A DNA stretch of 64,000 nt from contig CM046303.1 in NCBI GenBank assembly GCA_025267735.1, positions 68,091,034-68,155,033 of the forward strand, given 5' to 3'. Shown in pieces: positions 1-10,404 of the stretch (positions are counted from its first letter, which is position 1; each line of letters opens with the position of its first letter). The translations under genes were made by a program, and so were the position numbers. The DNA is from Mactra quadrangularis (Eukaryota; Mollusca; Bivalvia; Venerida; Mactridae). The notes beneath the pieces are model-generated. The model searched no databases and was not told where the DNA came from. It saw nothing but the letters and a program-made list of their open reading frames with translations.

Positions 1-407
1 AAAACATAATATTTTGTTGTTCATATGGCTGAGTCCCATGAACTCGTGGTTTTTAATGGTTGGACAAAGCCTAGGCAACAAACAATCATAGGGTACGTTA
101 TGACTTGAGAGTGCATGTTAAATCTGCAGACTAGTTGTCTCAATGAATAAAGAGTCATAATGTCAACACAAAATACGATTTCATTATAAACATGTACATG
201 GTTTTGATATAAATATGTTTTTTCCTCAGCATATAACGTGTATGTTCAGGGCGTATAGCTATTGTTTGAGTGATGCTCCTTTTAGCAAACTTTTAAGATA
301 TGGCACAGTGTAGGTTTGTCCTTTTAAAAAATACATGGAACTAAAAGACCGTCAAAAATATGACAACAACAAATAACATTCTCTACGTATGGTTTGTATA
401 TTTGCAG
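1..407 (+). other. 3' part of last intron of the left-edge paralogue
   Basis: This is non-coding sequence ending in a pyrimidine-rich acceptor (tttgtatatttgcag, AG at 406-407) directly before the terminal exon at 408. From about 169 onward it matches the reverse complement of the last bases of the window, so the large inverted duplication includes intron sequence and continues past the right edge. The earlier exons of this gene lie outside the window on the left. Confidence rests on the acceptor, which is identical over its last 15 bases to the acceptor of the intact gene's exon 8. Confidence 0.7.
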
Positions 408-648
408 TGCCAGCAGCACATATGATTCCTGTGTCACTTTCACACCAGATGAGACCTGTACATCAAGCTATGCCTCTTTGATGAAACATACCCAGACTGT
501 TTCTGTAAGCTATGAAAAATGTTCAGAACAGAACCATGGTTATTTTTCCACCTATGGCAGTGAAGTTGCATGCGGAGGTTGCTCTATTACACCACAGTTC
601 TTGCTTTTGTTTGTTGCCATTTTAAGTTTCTTGCAGTTCAACAATTAG
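408..648 (+). CDS. Terminal exon of a GPI-anchored Cys-rich paralogue (left copy, partial gene)
   Basis: This exon encodes the C-terminal ~80 residues of a protein closely similar to the end of the complete gene at 41255-49905. It enters in phase 2 (one base, then GCC AGC AGC), as exon 8 does. Visible features are the cysteine pattern YDSC...ETC...YEKC...VACGGC, a short polar stretch, and the hydrophobic tail LLLFVAILSFLQF followed by NN and a TAG stop. Known GPI signals have this shape: small residues (GG) before a hydrophobic C-terminus. An AATAAA lies 42 bp after the stop. Upstream exons are outside the window, so the full protein cannot be judged. The reading frame is open, and the copy at 63520-63760 differs by only a few residues. 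The GPI call is inferred from sequence shape. Confidence 0.8.
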
Positions 649-689
649 AGTAATGACTGAATGAAGCAGTGACTTGAAATTTGCAAGAA

Positions 690-695
690 AATAAA
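690..695 (+). promoter_or_regulatory. Poly(A) signal AATAAA of the left paralogue
   Basis: A canonical AATAAA lies 42 bp after the stop at 648. It is conserved in the right-edge copy (63473-63478, minus strand) but changed to a non-consensus sequence in the middle gene. Confidence 0.6.
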
Positions 696-819
696 CTTTG
701 ATATTACACTCTACTCTTATACACTGTTCCAGCACGTATCATTTGGTCAACTGTATTTATCAAAACGTAACTAAATTTGCTGATGATAAGTTTATACACT
801 AATAAAAATGTCCAAAATA

Positions 820-846
820 CAGTAAAGTTTCGCTATAAGGATCATC
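820..846 (+). repeat. pogo/Tigger-like terminal sequence, single end
   Basis: A TA followed by CAGTAAAGTTTCGCTATAAGG resembles pogo/Tigger terminal inverted repeats (TA target, CAGT start). The same sequence occurs downstream of the exon in all three paralogous copies (near 50810, and on the minus strand near 63345). It was therefore present before the duplications. I cannot find the matching opposite end, so this is only a likely remnant. Confidence 0.35.
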
Positions 847-1784
847 AAAACCATTGGTCGTTATAGCGGAACGTGCTTTATATAGGGAATATTTCTTTGT
901 CGAATAAGCAATTGAAAAGGTGGTTTTTACAGCAGAACTTGACTGTAAATATACATATTATCGACAATCACTTGAAACGTTGAGTGTGCTATCCAAGTAT
1001 ATTTTAATGAGAATCTATAGATCCTGCACAATATAGTAGGTACAAATTAATTTTATGTACACGTTCAATCACGGTAAACAGATACATGTATATAGACCGC
1101 TGTTATCACGAACTTTCACAGGGTGACTTTTTCTGTTGATTTTTTGCGTTGATGATTCAGAGCGTGGCTTTCATTAAGCTTTTATTAAACTGATACACTT
1201 TAATAGCTTTGAATTTCGTAGTTTCTATTTATAAATTCACTTTTGCCAGCTACATGTAATTTGACGATGCGTGTTATTATCTATGGGGTGTGATTGAACG
1301 ATTATCTGCGAATTGCGCTACTCAGACAATGTAAATAAGGCTGTAATTACAATGCTTTTATGTCATGTATATTATAGTTACTGTAGCATAGTTCAGTTAA
1401 ACATGACCACACTATAAGCTTTTCAGATAAAAAATAAACTAGCGCGGGGATTTTAGTTCGTGTTTTTATCAGATCGGTTCACGTTTGTCCTATAAGCAGA
1501 TTTAAATATTAGCATATAAACACGTAGAACCTTAATGATTTATAGCAGTATACCACCATTGTGGTAATTAAAATTTTTATTTGCACAATCGATTGTCGTT
1601 ATTTTATCATGTTAAACAAAATTGATTAAAATATCATTTATATTTATCCTCATTGAAAATTATAACTTCGCTTGATGACACAGAAACACAGATTTGCATT
1701 TTTATATTTTGTTATCATGATTTTTTTTAAAACTATATTGTTTTAACATCGCTAATTTAATTTTAATTTACTCACCACCGTGCG

Positions 1785-1870
1785 TCTGTACTCATAGTTG
1801 AAAAAAAATAGTTAAATCGTATATTTGTACAGGATAATAGAGTATTTAAATCAGCGGAATTAAACAAGTT
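1785..1870 (+). repeat. Copy of a ~100 bp dispersed repeat ('gagtatttaaatcagcgg')
   Basis: The unit runs from 'tctgtactcatagttg' through 'gtacaggataat' to 'gagtatttaaatcagcgg'. Related copies lie at 3310-3410, 35310-35395, 35545-35650 and, inverted, in the right arm near 62010-62115 and 62285-62390. The family is unrecognised. Confidence 0.55.
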
Positions 1871-1973
1871 GAAAATGATTATCTACCACACTTGTTACAA
1901 TCTGATTAAATGAATGTAAATCGTATTATACTTATTAATGGTCAATGTCAACGTGAACATGACTTTGTTGAAA

Positions 1974-2894
1974 TCAAAGCGCTAAAGGCACTGGAGTTGT
2001 TCGACAGAGAAAACATGTTTTGCTTCGGTCACTTAATGTGCTAAAAATGTGACAAATTATGTAGAATAAGATTTCGTTTCTTGAAACATAGACTGCAGAG
2101 CTTTCGTTGTATCTTCAAAATGGTGCCATTTGTACTTGTAAACTATACATGAAAATCCAATTTTAATTCGATTATCAAAAATACCGATATTCCGATGTTC
2201 AGGTAAATCTAATTTAGAAATTGATTACAATGCATACTCCCATAATTGCACAGGTATAATAACCAAGAGGAGTACAGGGAAATACAATTGAATGTTCATA
2301 CAAATTAATTGTATATGTTACTAATATGTATATATGGATAAGTATTCCTGTAGTTATAAGCCAGCATTTTTTACAATTTAATCATCATGATCTTTTCCTT
2401 TTTTAAAAAAGAAAAAAAACATACAACGGTTTTATATTTATGTATACGCCGCACTACTTCCTGCGCGTTTTTGTTGTGTGATATGAGTAAAGCGTCTGAG
2501 CCAAGATATTAATGCGAGATATTAATGCGTCACGCCCTTTTAAATTGATGTTCACCACACGGAATCTTCATTGTCGTATATATTATCAGTGTTTGGTTAA
2601 ATGTAATTATTACAATTTAAATTATTATAACCATTCTCAGTCATACACATGCTTGAAGATTTGAGTTTCTTCATGTTCCTCAAAAAGTAGATTTTGTAGT
2701 AAGCTTGCTATACTGATTTCTCAAAATTGGTGTATAGAGTTGTCCTTCGAACAATTAACGAAAACTCTGTATATCATAGGTTTGAAGAGTTGAGCCCCTT
2801 CGTGTACCTCGAAATAAAGTAGAATCCGTAGTAAGGTTGCTACACCGATTTCTCAAATTTTGCGTAAATAGTTGTTTGACAAGCGAACAACTAA
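1974..2894 (+). mobile_element. Unclassified non-autonomous element, copy 1 (3' hairpin)
   Basis: One of three copies (also 24130-25607 and 43203-44815) that all begin TCAAAGCGCTAAAGGCACTGG. The right arm of the inverted duplication provides an empty site: there 'catgacttt' joins directly to 'gatattgat', while here about 935 bp intervene. Near the 3' end are two imperfect tandem copies of a ~115 bp unit (containing 'gaagagttgag...gtacctc...gtagtaag...ttgct'). Then comes a short stem-loop, GTTGTTTGACAAGCGAACAAC, followed by CTAA. A TC start, 3' hairpin and CTAR end are Helitron hallmarks, but the flanking bases do not give a clean A/T junction. I call it Helitron-like at most. No coding capacity is visible. 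Confidence 0.6.
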
Positions 2895-3309
2895 AAACAA
2901 TCCTGATATTGATAAAGTTAATTCTACTGTCAGTGGGGCATATTGCGCGGTAAGTTTGACACCGATCTGACTTTCCACATTTGCATCTAATAACTATCTA
3001 CACATATCCCGACGAAAATTAACATCACGCCTATTCTACACTTCGGCACGTAACGTATTCAAAACAAACAATCAATTTACATCGTATAATCGTCTCGGTC
3101 ACTGTGTAATAGACACTCATTGTACGCCTTAATATATTTAAAGAATTTATAATCCCTGCGTAATAATTACATTCATGCTTCGACGATACTCCGATCGGTA
3201 TCGAACATTAATACTACATTCGTATTCAAAATAATGAATATTAATGCATAAAGGTCAGATCGGGAAGAAACTTTACGCACAATACCGTTGCAATGTTTTT
3301 TATGTTTTT

Positions 3310-3410
3310 TTTCCTGTACTCTCGGCCGATAAAAAGAGATATGTGTGTTTATGTAAGATTATTATCAAACAAACATTGAGTATTTAAACCAGTGGGAGTA
3401 CTGTATGCGC
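3310..3410 (+). repeat. Second left-arm copy of the ~100 bp dispersed repeat
   Basis: It contains 'gtactctcggccgataaaaagagatatg' and ends 'gagtatttaaaccagtgggagta'. It is conserved inverted in the right arm near 62010-62115. Confidence 0.5.
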
Positions 3411-3649
3411 CCATGACAGTTGTATAAAATGTACGATACAATGTATAATATTTTAATAACTGATTGTACTAAAAAATGAGTTGTACCTATACTGAAACAA
3501 AGCTTTTTGTTATCTTTTCTTTGTTCTTTCGTTTATTGCATATGATTTCTATGCGCATAATTTTCATATTTTAACTCTTATGTTATAGCTTTTCACTTTT
3601 ATCTAATCGAAATAAACACTACATCATATTTGTGTGTTACGTTTTGCAG

Positions 3650-3850
3650 ACTCTCATTCTGGAGAGGGCCGTGTTGATTCGAATCCCATAAAAATCTACC
3701 CCTTGTTTCCTTAAGCAGGAAACTTAATCCTACTAGCTCAGTACTGGGGGACAAGGAAGCGGGCTCGAAAGTGATTGACCTAAATTGTAAGAACTAGTTT
3801 CACAATCGAACTCATATAAATTAGTATACACTACTGTCATTCTGTTGCAC
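3650..3850 (+). mobile_element. SINE remnant, Leu-tRNA-like head family
   Basis: The stretch 'gattcgaatcccataaaaatctacccc' followed by 'gtttccttaagcaggaaact' matches the bodies of the elements at 41445-41727 and 58406-58612. The 5' head is lost. It is shared with the right arm (about 61535-61765), so it inserted before the inverted duplication. Confidence 0.6.
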
Positions 3851-3887
3851 AGTTTTTGCATTTCTCGATACATTATTACCCCGATAA

Positions 3888-4176
3888 GCCACCCGGATAG
3901 TTCAGTTTGCAGCACACATGTCTATTCATCAAGAGATCGTAGGTTAGATTCCGAGCACGGCATACTTTTGCTCTACTTATTTATGAAATATTGCATACGG
4001 GCATTCTCACTCATGCAACTGATTCTGAATTGTGCAGTGCAGTTGTCTGTCACTGCCAGAAGTATTTGCCCTGTAACAGTTAACAACAAAATTTTGAGAT
4101 TTAGCCTTTGTGGGAATGGTTGACTGATCGCCGTAAATTAACGCACACATTGTGTTGCTACGGCGTTAAACCAAAC
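3888..4176 (+). mobile_element. tRNA-derived SINE (GCCACCCGG head, ACGGCGTTAAAC tail)
   Basis: The head GCCACCCGGATAGTTCAG resembles a tRNA A box. A degraded B box (gtaggttagattccgag) follows, then the SINE body, ending 'gttgctacggcgttaaaccaaac'. It is an old copy shared with the right arm (61229-61525, inverted). An ORF of 92 codons across it is an accident of SINE sequence. Confidence 0.75.
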
Positions 4177-4689
4177 GTAAACATTATCATGATATGAGTA
4201 ATAAAGAGTCCATCGTGTATATTTAATAACTTAAAGTGAATTTAAATGTCTGTTTTCTGCTTACAATTCAAACTTGTATATTCCATGTAACTAATTACAT
4301 AAATATACTCACAGGATCTTCAGAATGCAAACACACATATCTTTTGTCCAATTCTTGCAGCAGCCAATACATAGAAAGCAAATCAAAAAGAGCACAAAAT
4401 AACGATTACCTTCTTTAGTCCGAAATGCCCAGTTACGTATTTTATTTAAATTGTCAACTTTAAATCCTCTGCTTAAATTTGTTTTGCACATACACGTAGT
4501 TTATTTTACTTATCGATTCAATTTTTGTGCGATGGGTCAAAACTTACTGTGTCAAACTTTAAAACAATTCAAAATATTCTATTGTTTCAGTTTTCCTGCA
4601 TTTTTCTATTTAAAAAATGAAAAACCTACCTGAGGCGACGAGTCTGGACACCATTTAATAGTACAGCTGATCATAACAATATCACGTGA

Positions 4690-5240
4690 TCACCGACAGT
4701 GTGTTAGCTAGCATGTATTAATATTTCGCTTGTCATTGTCTATATCAACATTGTTAGACACATATATCTTATTACAAAGAAATGAGTCTGTCAGTTAGAG
4801 ACATCACGTGACGAAACTGATGCCGTATATAAAAAGATAAAAAATAATAATTGGAATACTTTGTCACCGGATGCACATATTTTTATCATTGTGTCATCTA
4901 ATCTGAAACCATTTCTCCAACTTTCAGTTCAATCAATTCTCTTCCATGTTCAGGTTGAAGATCACTGACTTAATTAGGAAACAGAAAACTTCCTCTGATT
5001 TTTAATTCATTATATCTTTTTACAGTACAATCCGAGTTTCAATTTCAAGATGCATCAGTTATTACTCAAAATTGAATCATTAAGGAAACATATTTCATGA
5101 CATTTCTATTTGTTAACGAAATTAAATTTATGACGATACGCATTTCTTTAGAACTTGTTTCAATTTTATCTTCATAGAATTGGATCAATTCAAAATTGGT
5201 TTCGTTAAATCATATGCACAAATCATGTTTACGTATAACC
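4690..5240 (+). repeat. Left half of a ~1.4 kb palindrome (block Y)
   Basis: This stretch is the imperfect reverse complement of 5665-6110. Landmarks are 'ggaatactttgtcaccggatg' here and 'catccggtgacaaagtattcc' there, and 'gacacatatatcttattac' here with its complement near 6030. A third copy lies at 55970-56510 in the same orientation as 5665-6110. The loop (5240-5665) has no gene. No terminal TSD could be assigned. Confidence 0.75.
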
Positions 5241-5664
5241 ATCAGTATAAGAGATCCATTAGAACGCAATGCGCAAACGGTTCATAACAGACATGGATGT
5301 CACACATGTTATTAGAGAGAGAGAATCGTTGACAAATTTACCCGAATTCCACTATCATTTTATCACATTCACTTAGTCACGCAAATCGCAATCATCATTT
5401 TGTTACTTCGAGATGTTTTTGTTATTACTTGTTAAATCTGTCGTTTTATGTTATGAGATAAACGTAATAAAAATGATCCCTCTTTAAACTACATTTGCTA
5501 AAAAATTGACTTAAATCGGACTGGCACTTACTTAGGTACGAGCCCAAGTATGTGCTAGCGTATCGCAAATATTGTGACAGCCCTTATAAAAGTGAAACAT
5601 GCATATTAAACTAAACAACATAATCGTTTTGCTCGTTTACATTGGTATTGATCCAACACTAAAT

Positions 5665-6110
5665 AAAAGAATTGAAACATCCTTTGAGGTAATACGAACA
5701 ATGAATGTATTTATGTTGATATATAGAATTGTATAGAAATATGTTTCTATAACGATTCAAATATGAGCAATAACTAATACGATACATTTTTAGAGTGATA
5801 CTGTTCCTTTATTGTACTGCTCTAAGATATGATGAATTAAATAGAGAAGGAAATTCTTGTTTCTTAATTAAGTTAGTGTTGTTCTTAAACCTGAACATAA
5901 AGGATAATTGATTTAATTTCACAACATATTTATTTTCATCCGGTGACAAAGTATTCCAATTTTTTTATCTTTTGAGATACGGTATCAGTTACATCACGAG
6001 ATGTCAACTGACAGACACATTTCTTTGTAATAAGATATATGTGTCTAACAATTTTGAATACATACAATAAAAAGTAAAAAAATATTGATATATGTTATCT
6101 AACAATAGAA
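5665..6110 (-). repeat. Right half of the palindrome (block Y, inverted)
   Basis: Inverted partner of 4690-5240, and a direct paralogue of 55970-56510 (shared 'tccggtgacaaagtattcca', 'gaattaaa...gga...ttcttaattaag'). No open reading frame of note. Confidence 0.7.
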
Positions 6111-6724
6111 TCTTTTGTTATTTTAATTACCAAGAAGTTTCAAATTAATGGTTGACCAAAATTTGAGGTTAATAAAATAGGATATCTAGTTAATATCCGA
6201 AAAAACGTTAATTTTCTTTCATTGCAATTGACAAAGCAGGTGCGTAGGAGGAATCTGTATATTGGGGCCGCAGATGGGCTGGGTACGGGAGGTGTGTCCT
6301 CTCCTGCTTGACGAATTTTTTAGTGAATGTAAGCCTCTGAAACTCTATTTCTAGCACCCCTTCTTCAAGTCAGTGTTGGTTCTATGACGTCTACGGTGCC
6401 AATTGTGGCCAATGCTTTTTTAAAAAATGTTTACTGCTCAGGATTTTTTATGTCAAATGTATCCCGCAACAACCTATTTTCGGTCACAACCAATATTTGG
6501 TCGGCCCTGGAAAATGTTAGTTATCCTGGCTAAACTCGCCCTTTCAACTTTGACATACGCATGTTTTGTTTACATTTAACCGTTTTTAAAGGCAATTGGT
6601 GATAAAATCGGTAAAAAAAACGAATAAAACTTACCTTACTTGTCTTCACTATTCCCAAAAATTTTACTCCGTAAATATGTGTTTTAAATATTATTTCACT
6701 TTGTTCGAAGCGTGTCGTCTGAAA
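6111..6724. other. Unassigned sequence 3' of the LINE
   Basis: It contains a locally GC-richer patch (about 6236-6310) but no ORF, splice-bounded exon or repeat partner that I can recognise. Confidence 0.3.
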
Positions 6725-6985
6725 GACTTGCATAGTTTATTCATAACGTATTCAGGCCTCCGGCCCATGAACATTTTACAACATACAGTAATATAAAGCA
6801 TACATATATAGTATATAGTCATGTACATATAAATATTTCAATACCTAATTATATTTATATGAAAAGAAACATTAGTTATTTGCTTTAAAACAAAATCAAT
6901 TAAATAGTTTCTAAAAATGTTTGCCTTCTTTCAAATGCATATAAAAGATACATGGCTAAATTTCTAATTTCATTGGTGCTTGACA

Positions 6986-7375
6986 TTAAAGAATAAAATT
7001 TATCAAGTGATAGTTGTAGTCAGTAGTTTTCTGGAATATATTGTGAGCGTATATCATTATAAAAAGGACAAATTGAAGTAATTGAGTAAAACGAAATTCT
7101 TCTTCTATTGCTGTTTCACAGTAAAAACATGTACGCTCTTCTCTACGTAAGCCATAATCATAATGTCTTACAGTTTCAATAAGGAGGTTATGAGCAGAAC
7201 ATCTGAATGAGGCAAAACATTTTCTAAATTTAACAATGTCTGATTTATGTACATAATCTTCAACAGCATAATTTGTTTTAAAAAGTGTATAATGTGACAA
7301 TTTCTTATTTAGTATACAGTTGGTATTCCAGTTTTGTAGATATTGATCTTTTAGTCTTGTAACATACAAATTCAA
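6986..7375 (-). pseudogene. LINE ORF2 C-terminal region with Cys motif
   Basis: A 129-codon fragment containing LRREERTCFYCETAIEEEF. This fits the C-terminal motif common in such LINEs (R-x-C-x2-C-x5-E-x-E-x-H/R-F). It is separated from the RT frame by a stop and a frame change. Its function in the family is RNA/DNA binding by ORF2p, known only in general terms. Confidence 0.7.
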
Positions 7376-7391
7376 AAAATCATCATTAATA

Positions 7392-8340
7392 TCAGTTTGT
7401 TTTTCCCATATATAACCAAATCCATTCTGAAATAAATTTTTCTCTAATATTTGTTACCCAATTTTTCTTGCCTCTAGTATCATAGTATAAAAGCATATTG
7501 TAACATAATTTAGGGTATCGATTGTTTGGCATTTTTAGCAAACGTAACCAGTATTTGATACAATTTTTTGATGAATATATGTACATCGGGTATCGTCCTA
7601 GGTCACCCATAACTGCGTCATTACATGCATTTAAGTTTACTTGTAAAAATATTTTACAGCATAATACATGTATATGAATCGATTCAATGCAAGAAACATT
7701 ACTTAGACGCCATAATTCCGACCCATACAACATAATGGGTTTAATTTTTACATCAAATATTTTAAAATAAGTATTATAAGGTATACAACCATATTCCCGA
7801 AGAGAACTTAAAATATACATTAGTGCTCTTTTCGCCTTGATAGACATATGCTCTGCCATTTTGTACACAGACAATTTACTAGTAAAATGAACTGAATTTT
7901 TGAAAACCATAATCTTGGTTTTGTCTGTGTAAACGACTAGTTTATATTCATTACAAAAATCCTGGAGACAATTAAGCTGTCGTTGGAGGCCAATAATGGT
8001 ATCAGATACACATGCTATATCGCCAGCAAACATTATCATAAAAATTTCTAGAAGATAAGAAAAGACTTGTATCCCCCTAATACCATTACTTACAAACAAA
8101 TCATGTAATTCATTTATATACGATGCAAATAATATTGGACTAAGACTACAACCTTGACGTAATCCTGTAGGACAATCAAACATATCTGAATCTTTAGATT
8201 TAGATTTTACATAACTTTTAACAGAAACATAAATAGATTTAATTGTACTGAATAGACAACCAGTAACTTTGTTTTTACGAAATATATAAAATTGGTCTAT
8301 CTATAGAGTCGAAAGCTTTCTGAAAGTCAATAAAAGCTAC
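7392..8340 (-). pseudogene. LINE reverse transcriptase, broken
   Basis: Reading on the minus strand, motif A is FIDFQKAFDSI at about 8295-8330 in one frame. After a frame change comes motif B, GLRQGCSLSPILF (about 8127-8165), and then the catalytic box, which reads FAGD (8019-8030) instead of F/YADD. The loss of the second catalytic position (D to G, one A-to-G step) would abolish polymerase activity on its own. The downstream thumb/connection region continues to 7392. The frame contains stops between the motifs. These motif assignments are secure; the clade is less so. Confidence 0.85.
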
Positions 8341-8399
8341 ATATACTGGCTTTCGTTTTTGTTGGAGATATTTGGAAATAATTGAATACAGAACAAAAG

Positions 8400-8955
8400 C
8401 ATTATCAGTAGTGCAATAGTTTTTCTAAAACCAGACTGGCATTCAGAAAGCTTTCCATATGCTTCAATATAGAAAGTAATTCTATTAGTGATTATATTAA
8501 CATATACTTTGCTTACAACATCAAGTAATGATATACCTCGATAATGATTTGGGTTAAGTCAACTGTTCTTTTTATGAATGGGTATAATAACACATTGACA
8601 CCATTTTTCTGGGAAATGAACAGATGTAAATGTAAATATTAAATATCTTGATCATGTAAGGAAGTAAAACCTCTAAGCCATGGATTATATGTGGAGGTAA
8701 TAGTGTGCCACCAGTAGCCTTGTTAGGTTTTAATTTGTTTACAGCGTCTCTTATTTCGCTCTCACTTATTAAACTATTAAAAAGGAATTGCTCAACATCA
8801 TCTAAATCAGCATCCAAATTGTCATCATTTTCAACTGTAGGCTGCTGTGGCACACCAGTATCTCCATTATCATCAGTGGCTGAGAACAAAGTTTTAAAAT
8901 CAGTAAACCAGGTATCAATACTTATAGGTGAATTCCTCTTACCTGGATTTGACAT
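8400..8955 (-). pseudogene. LINE ORF2 linker and N-terminal RT motifs
   Basis: ISESEIRDAVNKLKPNKATG (about 8695-8755, minus) is the conserved block before the RT palm. It is followed in another frame by SECQSGFRK (about 8430-8455), the RT motif before motif A. The 127-codon frame (8572-8955) starts with an acidic linker. Frame changes separate these blocks. Confidence 0.75.
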
Positions 8956-9219
8956 ATAATTTATTTTCCTTCAAAATTCTTTGGAGTTATTGATGCTACC
9001 ATTAATCTTAGATATATACTGTTTATTATATAAATATCTTTTTTGTCTACATATATTTTTGTATGCATGTTTACTGTTTATATAATTGTTTAAATTGTCT
9101 GTAATCTGAATTTTTGTAAAGCAGACCTGGTACCTTTACGGGCATTCTTGCATTCAGTATCAAACCAAACGTTAATTTTTGAATGGTTCTTTTGTCGTTT
9201 AGTATATAGCAGAGATTCG

Positions 9220-9550
9220 CTACAAGTAGTAAAAACTTTTTTCAAATTCTTCAACTTGTATATTTACATTAGCACCTTGTTCACACAATGTGTCTAATCT
9301 ATCAAACATACCTGAATTTTTGCCACTAATGAGAGTATTTAGATAATCAGATTTACCTTTTTCATTAAAATTATATGAAATACTTTGTACATTATCAGAA
9401 AGTATATCTAATCTCTCTTTAGTGCGAAAATTCAAGCACAGAGGAAAATGTGTACTTTCTATTACATCTAAAACTTGGAAGTTTGTAAATCATATACTTT
9501 CTTGGATGCTAAACAATAGTCAACAACACTGCATCCATTTTGGTTAACAA
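9220..9550 (-). pseudogene. LINE ORF2, end of endonuclease and linker
   Basis: NGCSVVDYCLAS (about 9500-9545) matches the last conserved block of APE-type endonucleases. The 71-codon frame 9220-9435 is the poorly conserved linker after it. Confidence 0.6.
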
Positions 9551-9726
9551 ATGTAAAGTTACCATAAGAATTGTCTGTATTTTCAGGTAAAGGTCTGCCA
9601 TTATAAATATAACAAGAATATGCTTGACAAAAATTAATTAGATGTCTACCATTTCTATTTGCAATATTGTACTGTGACTGTCTTTGACATGTAATACTAC
9701 ATTCTAATATATCTCGTAAACTTAAA

Positions 9727-10243
9727 ATTCTGGTCCATCAAAGTATGATACATAATCCACCAGATTACCAGTTCTAGCATTAAAGTCACCACTGATTAAT
9801 AGTTCATACTGCGTCAAATTGTTTTCTTATATTAGATATTCTAATCTGTGTAGACAAGTATAGTTAACACTTTGATAAAAAGGAGAATTTTCTGGAGGTG
9901 AATATAATGAAACCAATAACACATTCTTTTCGATATTAAACAAGGATTTATCTAATAATATCATAACACCAAACTCAAACTCATCACAAATCCGTTGTAC
10001 ATATCTAGTAAGCTGAGTTTCTATCATAATAACAACTCCACCCATAGCTTTACCACCAGCAACAGATTTCTTGGCATTACAAGCAAAATTTGTGAATTTA
10101 TTAAGATTTAAATGAGCACAGTTATCATCATTCCATGTTTCTTGAAGACATACAATACTGAATTCAGATAGAAATTTTTGTACATTTTTAAAGATGAATA
10201 CATGATTCAAACCTTCGATTTTCCAGGAAAGGAGTGACAGCTT
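9727..10243 (-). pseudogene. LINE APE-type endonuclease, broken
   Basis: The domain starts LSLLSWKIEGLNHV (about 10204-10243), continues with IVCLQETW (the metal-binding Glu block) and reaches GDFNARTG (about 9775-9800), the Asp/Asn catalytic block. This enzyme nicks target DNA for target-primed reverse transcription. A frameshift near 9827 separates the GDFNARTG block from the first part. The order and motifs are diagnostic of the APE family. Confidence 0.85.
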
Positions 10244-10404
10244 CTTTGATGGGCGTTTGCCATTATCCTATTGGGTATTAATCCCAGGAGCATTACTACT
10301 AAGTGATTCACCATATGTATTGTTATTAAAGTCCATTGGATCTGCTCCGCTTACAACACTTGCATAACTCTGACGATTAGTATAAACAAATCTTCTATTA
10401 TTGT

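Larger units (their letters stand above)
169..4475 (+). repeat. Left arm of large inverted segmental duplication
   Basis: From about 169 to 4475 the sequence matches the reverse complement of about 60927-64000, including the terminal exon, its poly(A) signal, about 1.2 kb of downstream DNA and two SINE remnants. The left arm is longer mainly because a ~0.9 kb element sits at about 1968-2904 and is absent on the right. The spacer between arms is about 56 kb and contains the intact paralogue. The outer end of the right arm is cut by the window edge, so the full arm length is unknown. Confidence 0.9.

Noticed and set aside
3845..4123. 92-codon ORF and its right-arm counterpart at 61356-61568
   Set aside because: Both are translations of the tRNA-derived SINE shared by the two arms.
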